DNA of 64,000 nucleotides, from assembly GCA_029449235.1 (NCBI GenBank), contig JANATG010000002.1, forward strand, positions 4,526,001 through 4,590,000. The letters run 5' to 3'. Below the pieces are notes generated by a model. It had not been told where the DNA came from and did no database searches. It worked only from the letters and a program-made list of their open reading frames with translations. The position numbers and the translations under genes are program-made. The stretch comes from Linnemannia schmuckeri (taxonomy: Eukaryota; Mortierellomycota; Mortierellomycetes; Mortierellales; Mortierellaceae). This document shows, one piece after another, positions 12,065-22,698 of the stretch (position 1 is the first letter of the stretch; the number at the start of each line of letters is the position of its first letter).

Positions 12065-14532
12065 CTACTCCCCCCACATACCCTCATCCTGCTCAACGAG
12101 TCCACTCTCGTCCTCCTCGTCCTCGAACTGCTGCTGCTGCTGCTCCTCCTCCTCCTCGGAGAAATCGCCAAAGTCTGAAAAATCGCTCTGCTCATTCTGC
12201 TTGCCTTGCTCGCGCCTTCTCCATTCGTCCATCTCAAGGTCGATTTCGAGACATTGGTAGTCATCCAGTCGCTGCTGTTTTTGCCTTGGTTGTTGGTAAT
12301 GAGGGTTGAGAGCCAGATCTGCACATTGCTCGTCAGTTTCATCAACTCCGAAATTTCGTGGACTGTTATGACTGATACTACAGTCAGGAACTAGGGCAGG
12401 AGTAGCGGCTGCAGATTGCTCATTCTTGTTGTTACTGTTGCCGTTGTTGTCGCTATTGTTATTGTTGGAAGGAATGAACAAGAGTTGTTCACCATTGGGC
12501 TCTCTTGGCATGTCATAATAGCCCTCGACATGGTCGTCGTTAGCTTCTTCCTGTTGCTGCAGCATCTCATTGGTCACTTTTCCTCCTCTTGCTCCTCTTT
12601 CCTCCCATTGTTGCTGCTTCTGTTGTGTCGACAATGGCTCAAGGGCGTCGTCGTCGTTGTGATGATCATTGTTTGTTGTTGTTACTGTTTCTTTCATCTC
12701 AGTGTCGGTATCGTCGGCATAATTGAGGTTAGGGAGAGGGGCTGAGGTAGACGAGTCACGACAAGGTCCTGACCCTGTCCTTGCCGTAGGCTTAGACTTT
12801 TTTGTCCCAGTCACGGCAGTCTTGTAGGCCATAGCCTCGAGCGCCGTCTCAAGAAGTAAATACGTGTTGCCTTGAGGGACACTCGGGAATTGGCGTCGTA
12901 TCCTCTGTTTTACACAAATGCCCAAATGCAATTAAACGAAATCATCAATTTACGAAAGGAAAAAAAAAAAAAAAAAAAAAAATAAAATATATAGTTAGCT
13001 TCATGCAAACCAACTACTGAAATGTTGTTGTATGCATGTAAGTACAAAAAAAAAGTACTTGAATACTCTGAGCCATGGAAGCCTTCATCCCAGGATTAGT
13101 CGCATTCTGATAAATCCCCAACAATGAGGACACGATCCGTCTGTTGTTCCGCATCGTCTCACAAAACCGCCGTATCCTTTTTGGAGAGAAGACTAATGGA
13201 TGACTATGGGCTAGAGTGGATAGAATCTTGTCCAGACCTGTCATCATCGCCATTGTCTCGAGGGAATGACCATTTGGGGTGATACTGTTGTTGCTGGTGG
13301 TGGCAGTGGGGGTGACGTTGAGGATTGTACTCGGAAGTGAACAGAGGTGGTTGTGGAGGGTAGTTGAAGAGGAGAAAGAGGAGGTCCAGTAAAAGTCGAG
13401 GAAGATGTGTTTGAGAATGGTTTCAGCGAGGTGTGGCCCTGTTGGTGGTAGATCGGTGGTTTGTACATGGAGCCAGGCTTCTATGGACGTGTAAGGTAAG
13501 GTTTGAAAAAATTGGGGTGACAACAAAAATTAGAAACAAGTGAGCAGAAATGGTTCCATGAATCAAGATTTGTCATGATCAGACTAATAATGTTTTTACA
13601 ACGTAAAAAACAAGGGTGCCGCTGGGTTTGGAAACGTACTGTTGCAAGGAGTTGGAGAGACTTCTGAGTCAATCCGTGAGATGCCATACAAGTCCCACCT
13701 CGGCGTAGGATAGTGCTATACATCCAGACATTGACAACAACAAGAAAAAAGAAAATAAGCAAAACAATGCAGCCAAATACTTCAGGGTTGGCATAAACCA
13801 AACCTCACTTCTTTCTTCCTCCTCTTTGTATTTCATCGTCTCGTTCTCCCACCGCCTCCTTTATTTCTCACCTTCTGCTGTGCCCGAAATTCGATGTCCC
13901 ACTCAATCGACTTCCCCCTTCGATCATGCAACTCAGACACTCAACAACTCACCTTAGCAAGGTCGAGGGTAGAAAGGAAAGGCTGCCCCTGAACCACGGA
14001 CGGCGTGACATTTATGCCGTTAATGAAATGATTGTGCTCGACGTAGGTTCGACCATCCTTGGCTCGACAAGGGATGCGTGATTCGATCGACCCGAGAGCA
14101 AGCCTTGCAAGATTGGGAGGCGGTGTAATGGTGGTGGCAGTGGCGGTGAGGTGCTCTACGACTTGTCGACAGCGGATCCGTAGTTCAAAAGCGAGTTCTA
14201 AGATTATGTGAAGGAGGAATCAAAATTTCTTGGGTGTTAGGGAGGGAGATCGATGGAGCCCCTGCAAATGAGATCATAAAGGACAATAGTGCAAAGCCTT
14301 TTGTGTTACCTTTCGTCAGAGGAGTGTTCTCATCCTTCTGCTGAATCTCGCTTGCGACGATAGGCTGATCCACAAGTGCCACTGCCACTTGATTATCGTT
14401 TAGAGTAGCAGAATTAGTAGCAGCCTGGGTGACGTGGGCTGGACAGTGACACTTCCTCTTAGCGAGCCAACTCGAGCGAATCACTACGTCGAATGGGAGG
14501 AGACCGCACTCGACCCCCGCCCTTTCTTCCAT
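12065..14532 (-). CDS. Unrecognised six-exon gene with an acidic C-terminus
   Basis: Reading from the ATG at 14532, the exons are 14532-14310, 14197-13953, 13901-13872, 13715-13640, 13480-13059 and 12904-12065, giving 611 aa with all phases matching. The 30-nt exon 3 (WDIEFRAQQK) and its 51-nt intron are the least certain join. The N-terminus has a Cys/His cluster (KRKCHCPAHV). The middle is helical (RRFCETMRNNRRIVSSLLGIYQ). The last exon encodes a disordered tail with poly-Gln and poly-Glu runs (GDFSEEEEEQQQQQF). I do not recognise the family and assign no function; the acidic tail and repeated DFGDF-like pieces would suit a protein-interaction surface. It diverges from the SPYP protein gene across about 1 kb. 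Introns 4 and 5 contain A/T-rich runs. Confidence 0.75.
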
Positions 14533-15521
14533 CGTGTCTGTTGTTGCGAGAGGCAGAGAGGGTTTACTTGTTAATGTTTCGCCTTGGTCTCTTTTTGCTT
14601 GGAAAAGGTTCTTTTTTTTTTTTTTTTTTTTTAGTATTTGCCACCAATTTTGATTTTTTTTGTTGACAGAAAAAGGCGAGGAGTTGGGAAAATCAAACGA
14701 CAACACAGTATGTTTCCTTCACCCTGGATGTAGCAGGTCAGTACCTCAGTTTGCTTGGATCGACTGTGTCTGTGATATTCTTTTAGTTGTTAATGTTGTC
14801 GAAGAGCCCTGCTTCCTTGCCTGCGTTGCTTCATATGATGTAGTAGTGGCAAGGGTAAAGAAAAAAAAAAGTAAACCACAAGGGATGGAACAAAATAGCC
14901 GCTCGAAAGGGCAGTCAGATCAAGACACCCCTTAAAAGTGATTTTCATATTGTCTCTAATCCTTTCGCTCCCATTTCGCTCTCTCTTACCCTTATTCCTT
15001 TCCCTCCCTTCCTTTCCCTTCCTTCCCTTCCCTTCCTTTCCCTCCCATCCCATCCCCCTTTTCCTTCTTTTTCTGCCTTCTCGTTTGGCCTTCTTACACT
15101 CTCTACTTCCTCGATAGAAAAGACTCTCATCCCCGTTGTACTATATCTCTCCTACGTTTCTTTCTATCCGTCATCGTATCCCCATTTTCTTGCCAGCGCT
15201 TTTGTCTTTCTTTCTCTCTCTTATTCAATCCCTTTCACGAAAACGACTTTCCCTTGCCTCTTTTCACTAGTCTCGTTCACGTCAACGCTACTCCTCTTTA
15301 CTCTCTCTCCCACTCTCGACTTTCGCCCTTAAAGACTTTACCAACAGTCGAATCGCAACTCACCCTCGCCAAGGCTCACTTCCCTGTCTCCGTTTTCACA
15401 CCTGCTTCACCCACGACACTAAAAGTACCACCACTACCACCACAACCACAACAACAACAACAATAGCAACAACCAGACAGCCTCTGCCTTTGCCTCTGCC
15501 TCAGCCCAAGGTCGTCGCCAT
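14533..15521. promoter_or_regulatory. 1-kb divergent promoter region
   Basis: This sits between the minus-strand unknown gene and the plus-strand SPYP gene. It has a T run at 14610-14632, where the minus-strand gene begins. A strongly pyrimidine-rich stretch (about 14950-15350) precedes the plus-strand gene, including CCTTCCCTT repeats at 14998-15055. A CCACAACCACAACAACAA tract lies just before the ATG at 15522. No coding exon was identified. Confidence 0.5.
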
Positions 15522-17806
15522 ATGGGTCGCCCTACCAGCCGCGACTTTGAGGGCGAGCTTGTTCTCAAGTTCAAGGCCCTGTTTGACAAAATCGTCGACG
15601 GTGTCAACAAGGAGAACGTAAGGAGATCGATCCTTTCATTTGCCTCGGTTCATGGGCGACACACGTTATCCCTTTCGTTGATTATTTCTGTTTGTTGCTG
15701 TTTTCCCTCCCTTTCGTCGACTTCCCGCTGCGCCAAGTGTCGTTGTTCCCTCCCTCTTTCTTCCCCTCTTTCCCAATGATGGGATGGGATGGGAAGGCAG
15801 ACGTAAGGGAGGGACTGTGCAAAAAAGAAAAATATTACCACAAACACACTTATAACACACAGACACAAACAACAAGCTTGAACACGAACACAAACACAGA
15901 CACAGACAAAAAAAAGGCACATATAAAGGCTAACCCAAACAAAATTTCATATGAAACTTATTATTAGCCTTCATACCCATTCGATTTTGAGCGGTTCGTC
16001 GACAGCTTCAATACGGACGACTACATCACCAAGCAGGTCTTTGAATATCTGGTCAAGGAGGCTGCACGCAACTACAGACGATCCAACCCTTACGACAGGA
16101 TCCCGCCTTTCCCTCGACCACCAACCATTCATCACACCGCACCGTCTATCGCACCAGGAGCAGGAGGCGCAGGAGGCGCATCCTCGCCTTACACGTCCCT
16201 CTCTTCGTCTCTCTCTTCCTTGGCCTTTGACAATCCACAACAGCACCATGAGCGAATCCACAGTGAGGGTTCGCAGAGCGAGGGCGAGCAAACAGGTGTT
16301 TCAAGTTCAGGAGGAGTCGGGACAAGCACAGCTGTTGGTTCTTCAATCACGACTGCGGTGCGAGGAGGATTACAGCGATCATTGATTCCGAATTCAACAG
16401 CCGCATCCGGAAGTACGTCACGCACGGGCAGATTCCACAGATCTTGGGATCAAGGAACCACAGGACCCGACTTGGAGATTCTGACACAGATGTTCAACCG
16501 GTCAAGAGAACGGCGCTCAAGAGAACGGACAGTGACCTTGGGATCAAGACAGAGCCCTTTGCTGGAAAACGACAACACGGATGACTCGGATACCTCCGAT
16601 GACTCGATCTACGAGAGCCTTACCCATACACGGTCGATTATGGGGACCATGCACGACTTGGACCCTTCACCAACTCACAGTCCGGGAAGAAATACTTCGC
16701 AATCAACAGCTAGTCGACCGAGCAATTCTGTCTCGTTTGCACAGCTATACCCTCCACTCTCGGCCTCACCATCATCACCAACCACTTTTGCGTCGCCACC
16801 TTCATCCCACTCACCCTTCCCGCCGCCGTCCTTCTGGGATTCGTCGACAGCAGTTAGAGCCGACCGGCTTCAGCGGATGTCTCGGTATGTTTTCGATGAC
16901 TCGGGTACGGCCCGACTCCGACAACCGGGATACATCAGTTCTTTTCGGCATAACTGGAGACAGCACAACCGTCGTCTTGAACGGTATCGAGCATCAGCAT
17001 CCCTTCTCGACACCTTGTCTGGGGCAGGAGGAGGAGGGCAATTTTCGTCTTCGTCTGCCTTACCAGCACAACCTTCGATTGCGATCCCATCTTTGAGCCG
17101 TAGGGCTGACCAGTCAACCACTACGACCTCAGCCACTGGAACTCTTTCTGCGGTGAGAAGTGGACGAAGGTTGTCGGATCCTCTGATTACCAGCCGTTCT
17201 GAGTCAACATCTCTTTTCTCGGGACGTGAGACTGTACGGGGTGCACGGGAATTTGTCGCTCAACCAGAAGACGATAGGTATACCAGTTTCGCCGAGGCAT
17301 CTCGCAGAGGAAGAGCCGCTCTGCGAGGGGCCGCCCTTTCTTTGGAGGCAACGATGGATGATATCCGGGTAGTCCGGAATCGTCGATACGGGCCAGAGGG
17401 ATCTACAAACGCAACATCTTCTTCCAGCTCCAGCAGTAGCGGTACTGCGCGTCCTCACTCCTCAGATTCTGCACCCTCGACAGCCCTTGTGGCACCGGTG
17501 TCTTCGACCTCGACCCCGACTGTAGGGCATGCTGCGCCTCTGGATGACAATTGTGAACCGGAAGAGACAGCATCGGCGTCATCATCAGCAATAGGAGGAA
17601 GACCTTCAGAGGAGTCGGTGGTGGCTAGTCTTTCGATGACGGCAACGAGGGAGTCGACAGGTCGTCGCGCATCGATGACACCCACACGCCCAGACTCACC
17701 GTATCCTACTGTTGATAACATCAGAGCGGACTCGCCTTATCCAGAAGTGTCTGATAATAGCAACAACAATAGAGCTAGCTCGCCTTATCCTGAGGGTGAA
17801 GTCTAA
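15522..17806 (+). CDS. Ser-rich protein ending in three SPYP motifs
   Basis: Two exons (15522-15617 and 15968-17806) encode 644 aa; the intron is 350 nt and phase 0. The first about 80 residues look folded and helical (GELVLKFKALFDKIVDGVNKE, then DDYITKQVFEYLVKEAARNY, quoted in two parts). The rest is a disordered Ser/Thr/Pro/Gly-rich chain with RSRERRSRERT-type basic pieces and acidic DDSDTSDDS patches. The last about 45 residues hold three copies of a short motif, RPDSPYP, RADSPYP and RASSPYP, each separated by about 10-14 residues. Regular spacing suggests a multivalent linear motif, perhaps phosphorylated at the Ser before Pro. No known family was recognised. An AATAAA at 17866-17871 could serve 3' end formation. 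Confidence 0.8.
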
Positions 17807-17865
17807 TAACTCTTTTGTCTTACGGCTTGGATACGGTAGATTATATGTGTTGCAAAAAATGAAAA

Positions 17866-17871
17866 AATAAA
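17866..17871 (+). terminator. Candidate polyadenylation signal
   Basis: AATAAA lies 60 nt downstream of the stop codon of the SPYP protein gene. Confidence 0.4.
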
Positions 17872-18059
17872 AGCGGCACCAAGCCTTTTTGAGGAGTTTA
17901 TTGGTCATTCATCGTACGTTACATCTGCATTGTGAGAACCTTATGTATCGATTGAACTACCCAGAGGCTAAAAGTGATCCACCTGGACGGCCGTGCACGA
18001 ACAAAAGAACGAATTTTGAGTTGAAGAATAAAAAACAGCGGCGATCACAAACAACTATA

Positions 18060-18727
18060 TTTTTTTTTCTTTAGCCCTAACAATGCATTCAATGTTTTTT
18101 CTTGGCTACAACACGGATCCTGAAGAGTAACATGATCGACGACATTGCTACTTTCATTGGACAACATTGCCCGCAGCTTCGACGATTCTGACAAGATACG
18201 GTGGAGTGTGAGCTTGACTAAATAGGGGCTCATCTTCCATAACCGACAAGTCACCAAGAATCCGGGGGAGGGGGTGGTGGGGTTACTGGTATGATGGAGG
18301 TAGAGGTGACGGGACGGTAGTAAGAACATGATCTGTCACCTAGTCTTGAGAAAACGTTCCAGTTAGGTCGGCTTGGTCAACGGTGGCAAAGGAAACTTTC
18401 GTGGAGACGAGATAGTCTGGGCCGAGTCCCAGGTGGAAGGCACGACGACACTTTTTGAAGACAGACCGTCCCTGCCAAGCGGAGGTGGAAAGACTTGACG
18501 ACTGATATGGTTCCGCCAAGAATATGCAAAGAGTCTTGTGTGACCAATATGTTGGCGCGCTGTGAGATGTACTTGGCGGTGCTCTCTTAGTATAGAAGGA
18601 GCTCGATCCAGAGGTGAAGCCAATGGCTGGTTCGAGCCAGACAAGAGGTGTCAGCTTTTATCAAGATGTCAGCCAAGGTCTCCACGAGCTCTAGGGTGTG
18701 GAAGAAGCGATGGGTTGCTGTCGACAT
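18060..18727 (-). pseudogene. Truncated F-box/LRR relic
   Basis: The ATG at 18727 opens an F-box N-terminus (MSTATHRFFHTLELVETL, then TSHWLHLWIELLLY) that aligns with the starts of the F-box gene at 24902 and the pseudogene at 28915. It stops at a TAA (18587-18589) after about 46 codons. Further along the strand, in other frames, a later piece (CRLWKMSPYLVKLTLHRILS, near 18150-18240) matches the CRLLDLSPRLTYFK region of the pseudogene at 27058-28915. The sequence between is not alignable by eye. This looks like an old, shortened paralogue of the same F-box family; it could still yield a very short peptide. Confidence 0.6.
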
Positions 18728-18985
18728 GATGGTAGTGAATGTGACGTGAAGGGAGTGAGAGGAGCTGTTCTCGACAAAAAAAGATGGCCACCACTTTTTA
18801 TTTCGCCCATGCGCATGCGCGGACATCGAAAATTTGAATTTTGTGATTTTTGTGATCACAAAAAGTCAAACGTGTCTGACCGTACCTTTCAAGTCCATGA
18901 CAATCCTTGACACATACAAAGTAGTTCAAAGAGTCTAAGTGATCCTGTTTATTGTAAAGATATAGTCGGTATCCTGGGTACATAT

Positions 18986-19917
18986 TTATGGCTGAGCTCC
19001 CGATCCTTCAGGTTCCTGGTTGACCGGCCGAGGCACCGACGACTTGACTATTGGATTGGCATTAGAAGAAAAAAAAAGTATGTCAGTAACTACGCACATT
19101 CTGTTCTTTTGATCCATTTGTCGTCAACGACTAGAAGCAGTAACACGTTGAAAAGGTAATCCATCCGAGTTACCTTTTGGCATGCGCTCGTACTCATTCA
19201 GAACTCGCTTCTTTGGTTTCTTGGGTGCACGGTGGTTGTGATGATGGTGCTGGTGGTTAGGATCAGAATGGTCGTGTCCACATGATCCTTCGTCCTTGTT
19301 GTTCCCCTTGCCCTTGCCTGGTTTTGAGACGGGACCACCATCCGATTCGGATCCTGAAGAGTCTGAATCTGATTCCGAAGACGACTCGTCCGACGACTCG
19401 TCAAACTCCTTTTGCCTCTTAAAGATACAGCAGACTATTTGAAAAGCGATGGAGTGTGTTCCGTTAGTTCAAGATTGCACCATATGATGCAACAATTGAC
19501 AGAGCAATACGGCGAAGCCGTCCTAGGCATTGTCCATGTTGTCCACCTGGTGATAGTCTGATAGGAAGGATGCTTACTTTTGGACTTTTTCTTGTTGAGG
19601 TGCTCGTTGTCAATCACATCATCGTCCCATTGAACCCTCCGCTCGGTGCTGGGCTCACCCGTAAGAGACAACACTCCATGTGCATGATCATCCTCGTCGG
19701 CGCTTCCTTCCTCTTCAGCCTCAGTAGCATTGATAGTAATGGTCCTGGATCCATGAGAAACAGTCTGACCACCGGCGCCTCGAGTGCGAAGAAGAGAACC
19801 GATACCGTTGCCATGCGTTCCGTCAGCACCAGGTCCTCCTGCAGTGCCAAAGACGCTGGTGACTGGTGGTCCTGGTGGTCCGTAGATGTCGTTTGTTGGG
19901 TCGTGTGATGGAGCCAT
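18986..19917 (-). CDS. YPI1: Type 1 phosphatase inhibitor (YPI1 / inhibitor-3 family)
   Basis: Three exons (19917-19578, 19434-19174, 19047-18986) encode 220 aa. The core reads SRTITI, then RRVQWDDDVIDNEHLNKKKSK joined across the first intron to ICCIFKRQKEFDES. The RVQW element is the RVxF/W-type docking site for the catalytic subunit of protein phosphatase 1. The DNEH-x-KKKS-CCIF block is the hallmark of the family (yeast YPI1, human PPP1R11). An acidic Ser/Asp run and a CGHDHSDPNHQHHHHNH stretch follow; human PPP1R11 also has a Cys/His-rich stretch after its core. The protein regulates PP1 (Glc7-like), mainly in the nucleus by analogy. Longer N- and C-terminal tails than yeast are disordered. 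It is divergent from Trs23 across 465 bp, so the two may share a promoter. Confidence 0.92.
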
Positions 19918-20382
19918 CTCTGTTTTGCAGGTTGTTTGTTGTTAGGTGAGTTGTTCTTGGTGCTTGTTGACGGTGAATGTAAAGTGCTTGACGGACTGGG
20001 TGGATGTGCTGGGGTGAATGAGGGAATGAAAAATGACAAAGAGAGGGTTGGTTGGGAGGCAGAAAAAAAACTGTTTCATGCTAAGCACCAGAAGAAAAAA
20101 AATGACGCAGTCACGAAAGTAACCGAAGTGGACAAAGTTGGTCATCAAGTTGCCAGCATGTTCCTTTCTTGTTCTTCTTTTCACACCAACTGACAACACT
20201 TTAACTTGTTAATACTCTCTCGGCGTTGCATTCAAGAAGCACAGCAACTACAAAGGATACAGTCAGTTCAATTACTTAGGAAAAAACCCACCAAACAACA
20301 AGAGGAAACAGACAAAGACCCATCATCTTTTACACTTTATACCCAGGAACACCCTTGACTTCATCAGACACAGGAGGGCACC
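19918..20382. promoter_or_regulatory. Short divergent promoter between YPI1 and TRS23
   Basis: 465 bp separate the two start codons. The sequence is A-rich with AGAAAAAAAATGACGCAGTCACG near 20093-20115. It contains an imperfect TGACG-x-GTCA element, which could bind a bZIP factor. No exon is visible. Confidence 0.4.
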
Positions 20383-21163
20383 ATGATCTTTTCCATCTAC
20401 ATCATCAACAAGGCCGGAGGTCTCGTCTATAACAAGGACTACTCTGAAGGTCTCTCAAAACTCACATCCAACGAATACCTTGTCCTCGCAGGAACCTTTC
20501 ACGGGTGAGTGAATAGGCGCACTTACGCGTGACTATGTTTGGACAGCGCACCCTTTTACAAGAACGATTGACAGCGATGGAGGTCTGACCATTATCACCA
20601 TTCTGCATGTCTATATCTCTACACTTGATAGTGTTCATGCCATCACATCGAAGATCTCGCCCGTGCCTGGCTCTAGTGGAATTGAAATGCTTGAGACCGA
20701 TACTTTCAGGATACATTGCTTCCAGACCCTCACAGGTACCTAAACGACTTCATTAGGCTATTGTAATTGCTCCTTTGATCTCAAAGCTGTAATGTATGCG
20801 CTTCTTCTAACAATCCAATATGAAATTGCGCAAACAAACATAGGCACAAAGTTTTTGCTGGTGGCCGACCCGCAACAGCCCTCAATTGATTTGATCATGA
20901 AAAAAATCTATGAGACATACTCAGACTACACGGTCAAGAACCCCTTCCAGAACCCCGAAATGCCTATCCGCTCAGAACAGTTTGATGTTCACCTGTTGAA
21001 GCTGGTCAAGTCGTTCAATGGACTCGTCGTCAACAATAGCAACCCTTACAACGTCGGCAGCAATGCCGGCACTAATGTCTCCCTTCAGAGTCAATCTAAT
21101 GTCTCGTCCCTGCCACCTACGTTACCTAACATTGCCTCCTCCGGACAAGGTCTTGGCTTTTAG
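20383..21163 (+). CDS. TRS23: TRAPP subunit Trs23/TRAPPC4, without PDZ-like insertion
   Basis: Three exons (20383-20504, 20632-20735, 20844-21163) encode 181 aa. The N-terminus MIFSIYIINKAGGLVY is the longin-like start of the synbindin family. After the first junction, SSGIEMLETDTFRIHC and FLLVADPQQPSI match the conserved TRAPPC4 core, then YETYSDYTVKNPF and MPIR. Human TRAPPC4 carries about 70 residues between these blocks (the PDZ-like insertion). Here the chain goes from NKAGGLVYNKDY directly to SKLTSNEYLVLAGTFHG, so that insertion is absent. TRAPP is the tethering complex and Ypt1/Rab1 exchange factor for ER-Golgi traffic. The exon 2 acceptor at 20632 was chosen because it restores gap-free alignment to the family. 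The C-terminal about 40 residues are a Ser/Asn-rich extension. Confidence 0.92.
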
Positions 21164-21215
21164 TTCTATCATTCGTTTGAGATTGATTCATGGCTGGCGA
21201 AGCAATTCCTTTCAA

Positions 21216-21221
21216 AATAAA
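21216..21221 (+). terminator. Candidate polyadenylation signal of TRS23
   Basis: AATAAA lies about 53 nt after the TRS23 stop codon, just before an A run. Confidence 0.45.
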
Positions 21222-21242
21222 TGCTCAATTTGAAAAAAAAGG

Positions 21243-21250
21243 TGACGTCA
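21243..21250. promoter_or_regulatory. Perfect CRE palindrome upstream of SmD1
   Basis: TGACGTCA lies 162 bp before the SmD1 start codon, followed by CGCGGGATTGG, which contains an inverted CCAAT core. ATF/CREB-type bZIP factors bind this palindrome in fungi. It is the only perfect copy I noticed in the window. That it is functional is inferred. Confidence 0.5.
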
Positions 21251-21411
21251 CGCGGGATTGGGACACGATCCTTAAGCCACCTATGTCGAACTACCGCTGT
21301 GGCCAATTTTGGACAGACAATGACTGATCAAGCCAATCGACCGCACAATCGTTTTCAGTTTTTCAAACTTATCCCACTCCCCGCCCTCACACACAACAAA
21401 ACGCCGTCAAG

Positions 21412-22388
21412 ATGAAGTTGGTTCGGTATGACAACAAGCATTGACATACAAGAACTCTCGCTACATGGGAATACTCCGGCTCACTCGACTTGCTGCATCC
21501 AGAATCGCCATCAATAGACACTCACGCCTCAACAACAGGCGATGAATAAACAACAGCAACGAAGACGGACATTTGCGCTTTAGGATAGCGATGTCCATAC
21601 GACAAACACATCACACACCCCTGAAGAACTAATCGCCAGCTACGGCAGAGTTATAATTCGGTTCTGGGACCAGAGCTTTCATACAACAGGATCATGGCGG
21701 TCCACGTAACCATGAATTCAGATCAGCACCATTAACGCCTTGTGTCTACGCCTCCCGCTTTCGCTTTGTATATATCAACAATAGTTTTCTCATGAAGCTC
21801 AACACCGAGACTGTCACAGTCGAGCTTAAGAACGGTACCATTGTTCACGGCACAGTTACAGGTACGCACAGGAGGTTTATTTTTCAGCAGGATTATCCAG
21901 ACTTTGAGCTTGTTTTGACGCGCCACCAAAGATACTAACCATACGAAACGGTGCCATGTTTCTGCAACTAGGTGTTGATATGAGCATGAACACACATTTG
22001 AGGGCTGTCAAGATGACGGTCAAGAACAAGGATCCCGTCAGTCTAGAGTCGTTGAGCATCCGTGGCAACAACATCAGATACTTTATCCTCCCCGAAAATC
22101 TGCCACTGGATACCCTTTTGATCGACGATTCACCCAAGAGCAAATCCAAAAAGAAGGCCGGTATGTACTTCCTCCTGTTCCACTGTCGTTGCGCTTTCTT
22201 GGCATTAATGGGTACTTGATGTGATCTCAGAGGCATGTTTCATTAGTGCTTTGAACTAACGTGTCGCATCCACTTTTTGTGTGTTATGCGATATAGGATC
22301 TTCGGGACCAGTTTCAGTGAGGGGACGCGGTCGTGGTCGTGGTGGCGCAAGAGGCGGTCGTGGTCGTGGCCGCGGAGGCCGCTCCTAA
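21412..22388 (+). CDS. SMD1: Small nuclear ribonucleoprotein SmD1
   Basis: Four exons (21412-21425, 21785-21861, 21972-22160, 22297-22388) encode 123 aa. Exon 1 is only 14 nt (MKLVR), joined after a 359-nt intron. The chain MKLVRFLMKLNTETV, VELKNGTIVHGTVTGVD, MNTHLR, then IRGNNIRYFILPENL shows the Sm1 and Sm2 motifs in order, with the usual GN in loop 5. The C-terminus is an Arg-Gly tail (RGRGRGRGGARGGRGRGRG), the part that is normally symmetrically dimethylated and helps assembly. SmD1 is one of seven Sm proteins ringing the U-snRNAs of the spliceosome. Length is as expected (about 119-126 aa). All splice phases agree. Confidence 0.95.
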
Positions 22389-22698
22389 AGGACAGTTGAC
22401 GGTGGATCAGAAAGGATTGCGACAACTGAACTACACGGAGACAGAGGAGGCGATATGGCGAATACTAGCTAGGTTTTCTGGACTTTCATTAAAAGCAAAC
22501 ACGATAAACAACAACAAAGGCGCCAATACGCAGGAGCGTGTCTGGAAGCTGTCAGTGTTAGGTTTTTGATGGTGATCGCGAAGGGTCCATTGACAGGAAT
22601 ACGAGTTCCTTGACAGGTTGGCTACAACTGCAGTTTCATGCTTTCAGTCATGAAGAGTGGATCGTGTGACTGCTTAAAGCATTTTTCTCTTTTTTTTT
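22389..22698. other. Intergenic spacer
   Basis: 310 bp between SmD1 and the F-box/DTW gene. It holds the SmD1 3' end and the next promoter; a T run precedes the ATG at 22699. Nothing else is recognisable. Confidence 0.5.

Noticed and set aside
20547..20631. Alternative exon in Trs23 beginning near 20573
   Set aside because: It inserts about 20 residues where the family has none; the acceptor at 20630-20631 aligns without a gap.
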